From Flavobacterium psychrophilum (GTDB taxonomy: Bacteria > Bacteroidota > Bacteroidia > Flavobacteriales > Flavobacteriaceae): DNA of 13,997 bases. Below the pieces are notes generated by a model. The model was not told the DNA's origin. It did not search any database and worked only from the letters and a program-made list of their open reading frames with translations. Positions 13,822-13,997 of this stretch are shown in pieces. The stretch is from contig CAMCBB010000044.1 in the NCBI GenBank assembly GCA_945872875.1, positions 1 through 13,997 on the forward strand, given 5' to 3'. Numbering within the stretch: position 1 is the stretch's first letter; each line of letters opens with the position of its first letter. The position numbers and the translations under genes are program-made.

Positions 13822-13997
13822 ATGGCTTCAATTACTTTAGGCGGAAACCCTATAAATACAAGTGGAACATTACCAAATATTGGTACTAACGCTCCAGATT
13901 TTAAATTAGTGAAAACGGATTTATCTCTTGCTTCACTTGCCGATTTTCAAGGCAGCAGATTGGTGTTAAATATTTTTCCAAGTATAGACACAGGAAC
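13822..13997 (+). CDS. tpx: Thiol peroxidase, 5' part (cut by window end)
   Basis: The frame from ATG 13822 stays open to the window end and gives 58 residues. [18 protein letters not shown], then [10 protein letters not shown] and [13 protein letters not shown] match the N-terminus of Tpx, an atypical 2-Cys peroxiredoxin. In this family PSiDTgtC places the peroxidatic cysteine immediately after the last bases shown, so it cannot be seen here. No signal peptide precedes the domain, so the enzyme is cytosolic. It has its own exact -7 box at 13791-13798. With the AhpC-type peroxiredoxin 3 kb away, the window carries two separate peroxidases. Confidence 0.93.
   Translation, partial: MASITLGGNPINTSGTLPNIGTNAPDFKLVKTDLSLASLADFQGSRLVLNIFPSIDTG

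Overview
The window reads as chromosomal DNA of a Bacteroidota member of the Flavobacteriaceae, most likely Flavobacterium or a close relative. The evidence is low G+C, several exact Bacteroidota-type -7 boxes (TAnnTTTG) in front of genes, weak Shine-Dalgarno signals, and Flavobacteriia-style gene sets (ahpC-thioredoxin-small DUF protein; arsR-DUF6428-phosphatase). No rRNA, tRNA, CRISPR array or complete insertion sequence was seen.

Region 1 (1-3120) looks accessory. It holds the 3' end of an unknown gene, two small acidic unknown genes each preceded by the same roughly 46-bp intergenic repeat, and then a gene pair on the + strand. In that pair, the first protein carries an OGG/HhH-GPD-like Lys...Asp signature and the second carries both active-site motifs of the Mug/TDG branch of the uracil-DNA glycosylase superfamily. 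Next comes a C-terminal remnant, probably of a DUF2130-type coiled-coil protein, inside an 18-bp direct repeat. The adjacent glycosylase-like genes are the best candidate here for an undescribed system, possibly base-excision anti-phage defence.

Region 2 (3113-3281) holds a probable free-standing small RNA: an exact -7 box, a roughly 150-nt structured segment and a strong, probably bidirectional terminator shared with the convergent clc gene.

Region 3 (3289-10562) is core-like and entirely on the - strand. It holds an APC amino-acid permease, a GH13 lipoprotein alpha-amylase, then a compact operon kdsB - ACP phosphodiesterase - AlkD-type glycosylase - CLC transporter with 9-nt, -11-nt and 28-nt junctions.

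Region 4 (10673-12079, +) is a peroxide-defence operon: AhpC-type 2-Cys peroxiredoxin, a thioredoxin that may serve it, a small conserved protein, and a terminator.

Region 5 (12087-13700, -) is an arsenic-type operon: arsR, a DUF6428-like protein with a dicysteine-rich tail, an LMW-phosphatase-fold arsenate reductase, and a 41-residue hydrophobic peptide where a transporter would be expected. A palindrome over the promoter may be the ArsR operator.

Region 6 (13791-13997, +) is the promoter and N-terminus of thiol peroxidase tpx, cut by the window edge just before its peroxidatic cysteine.
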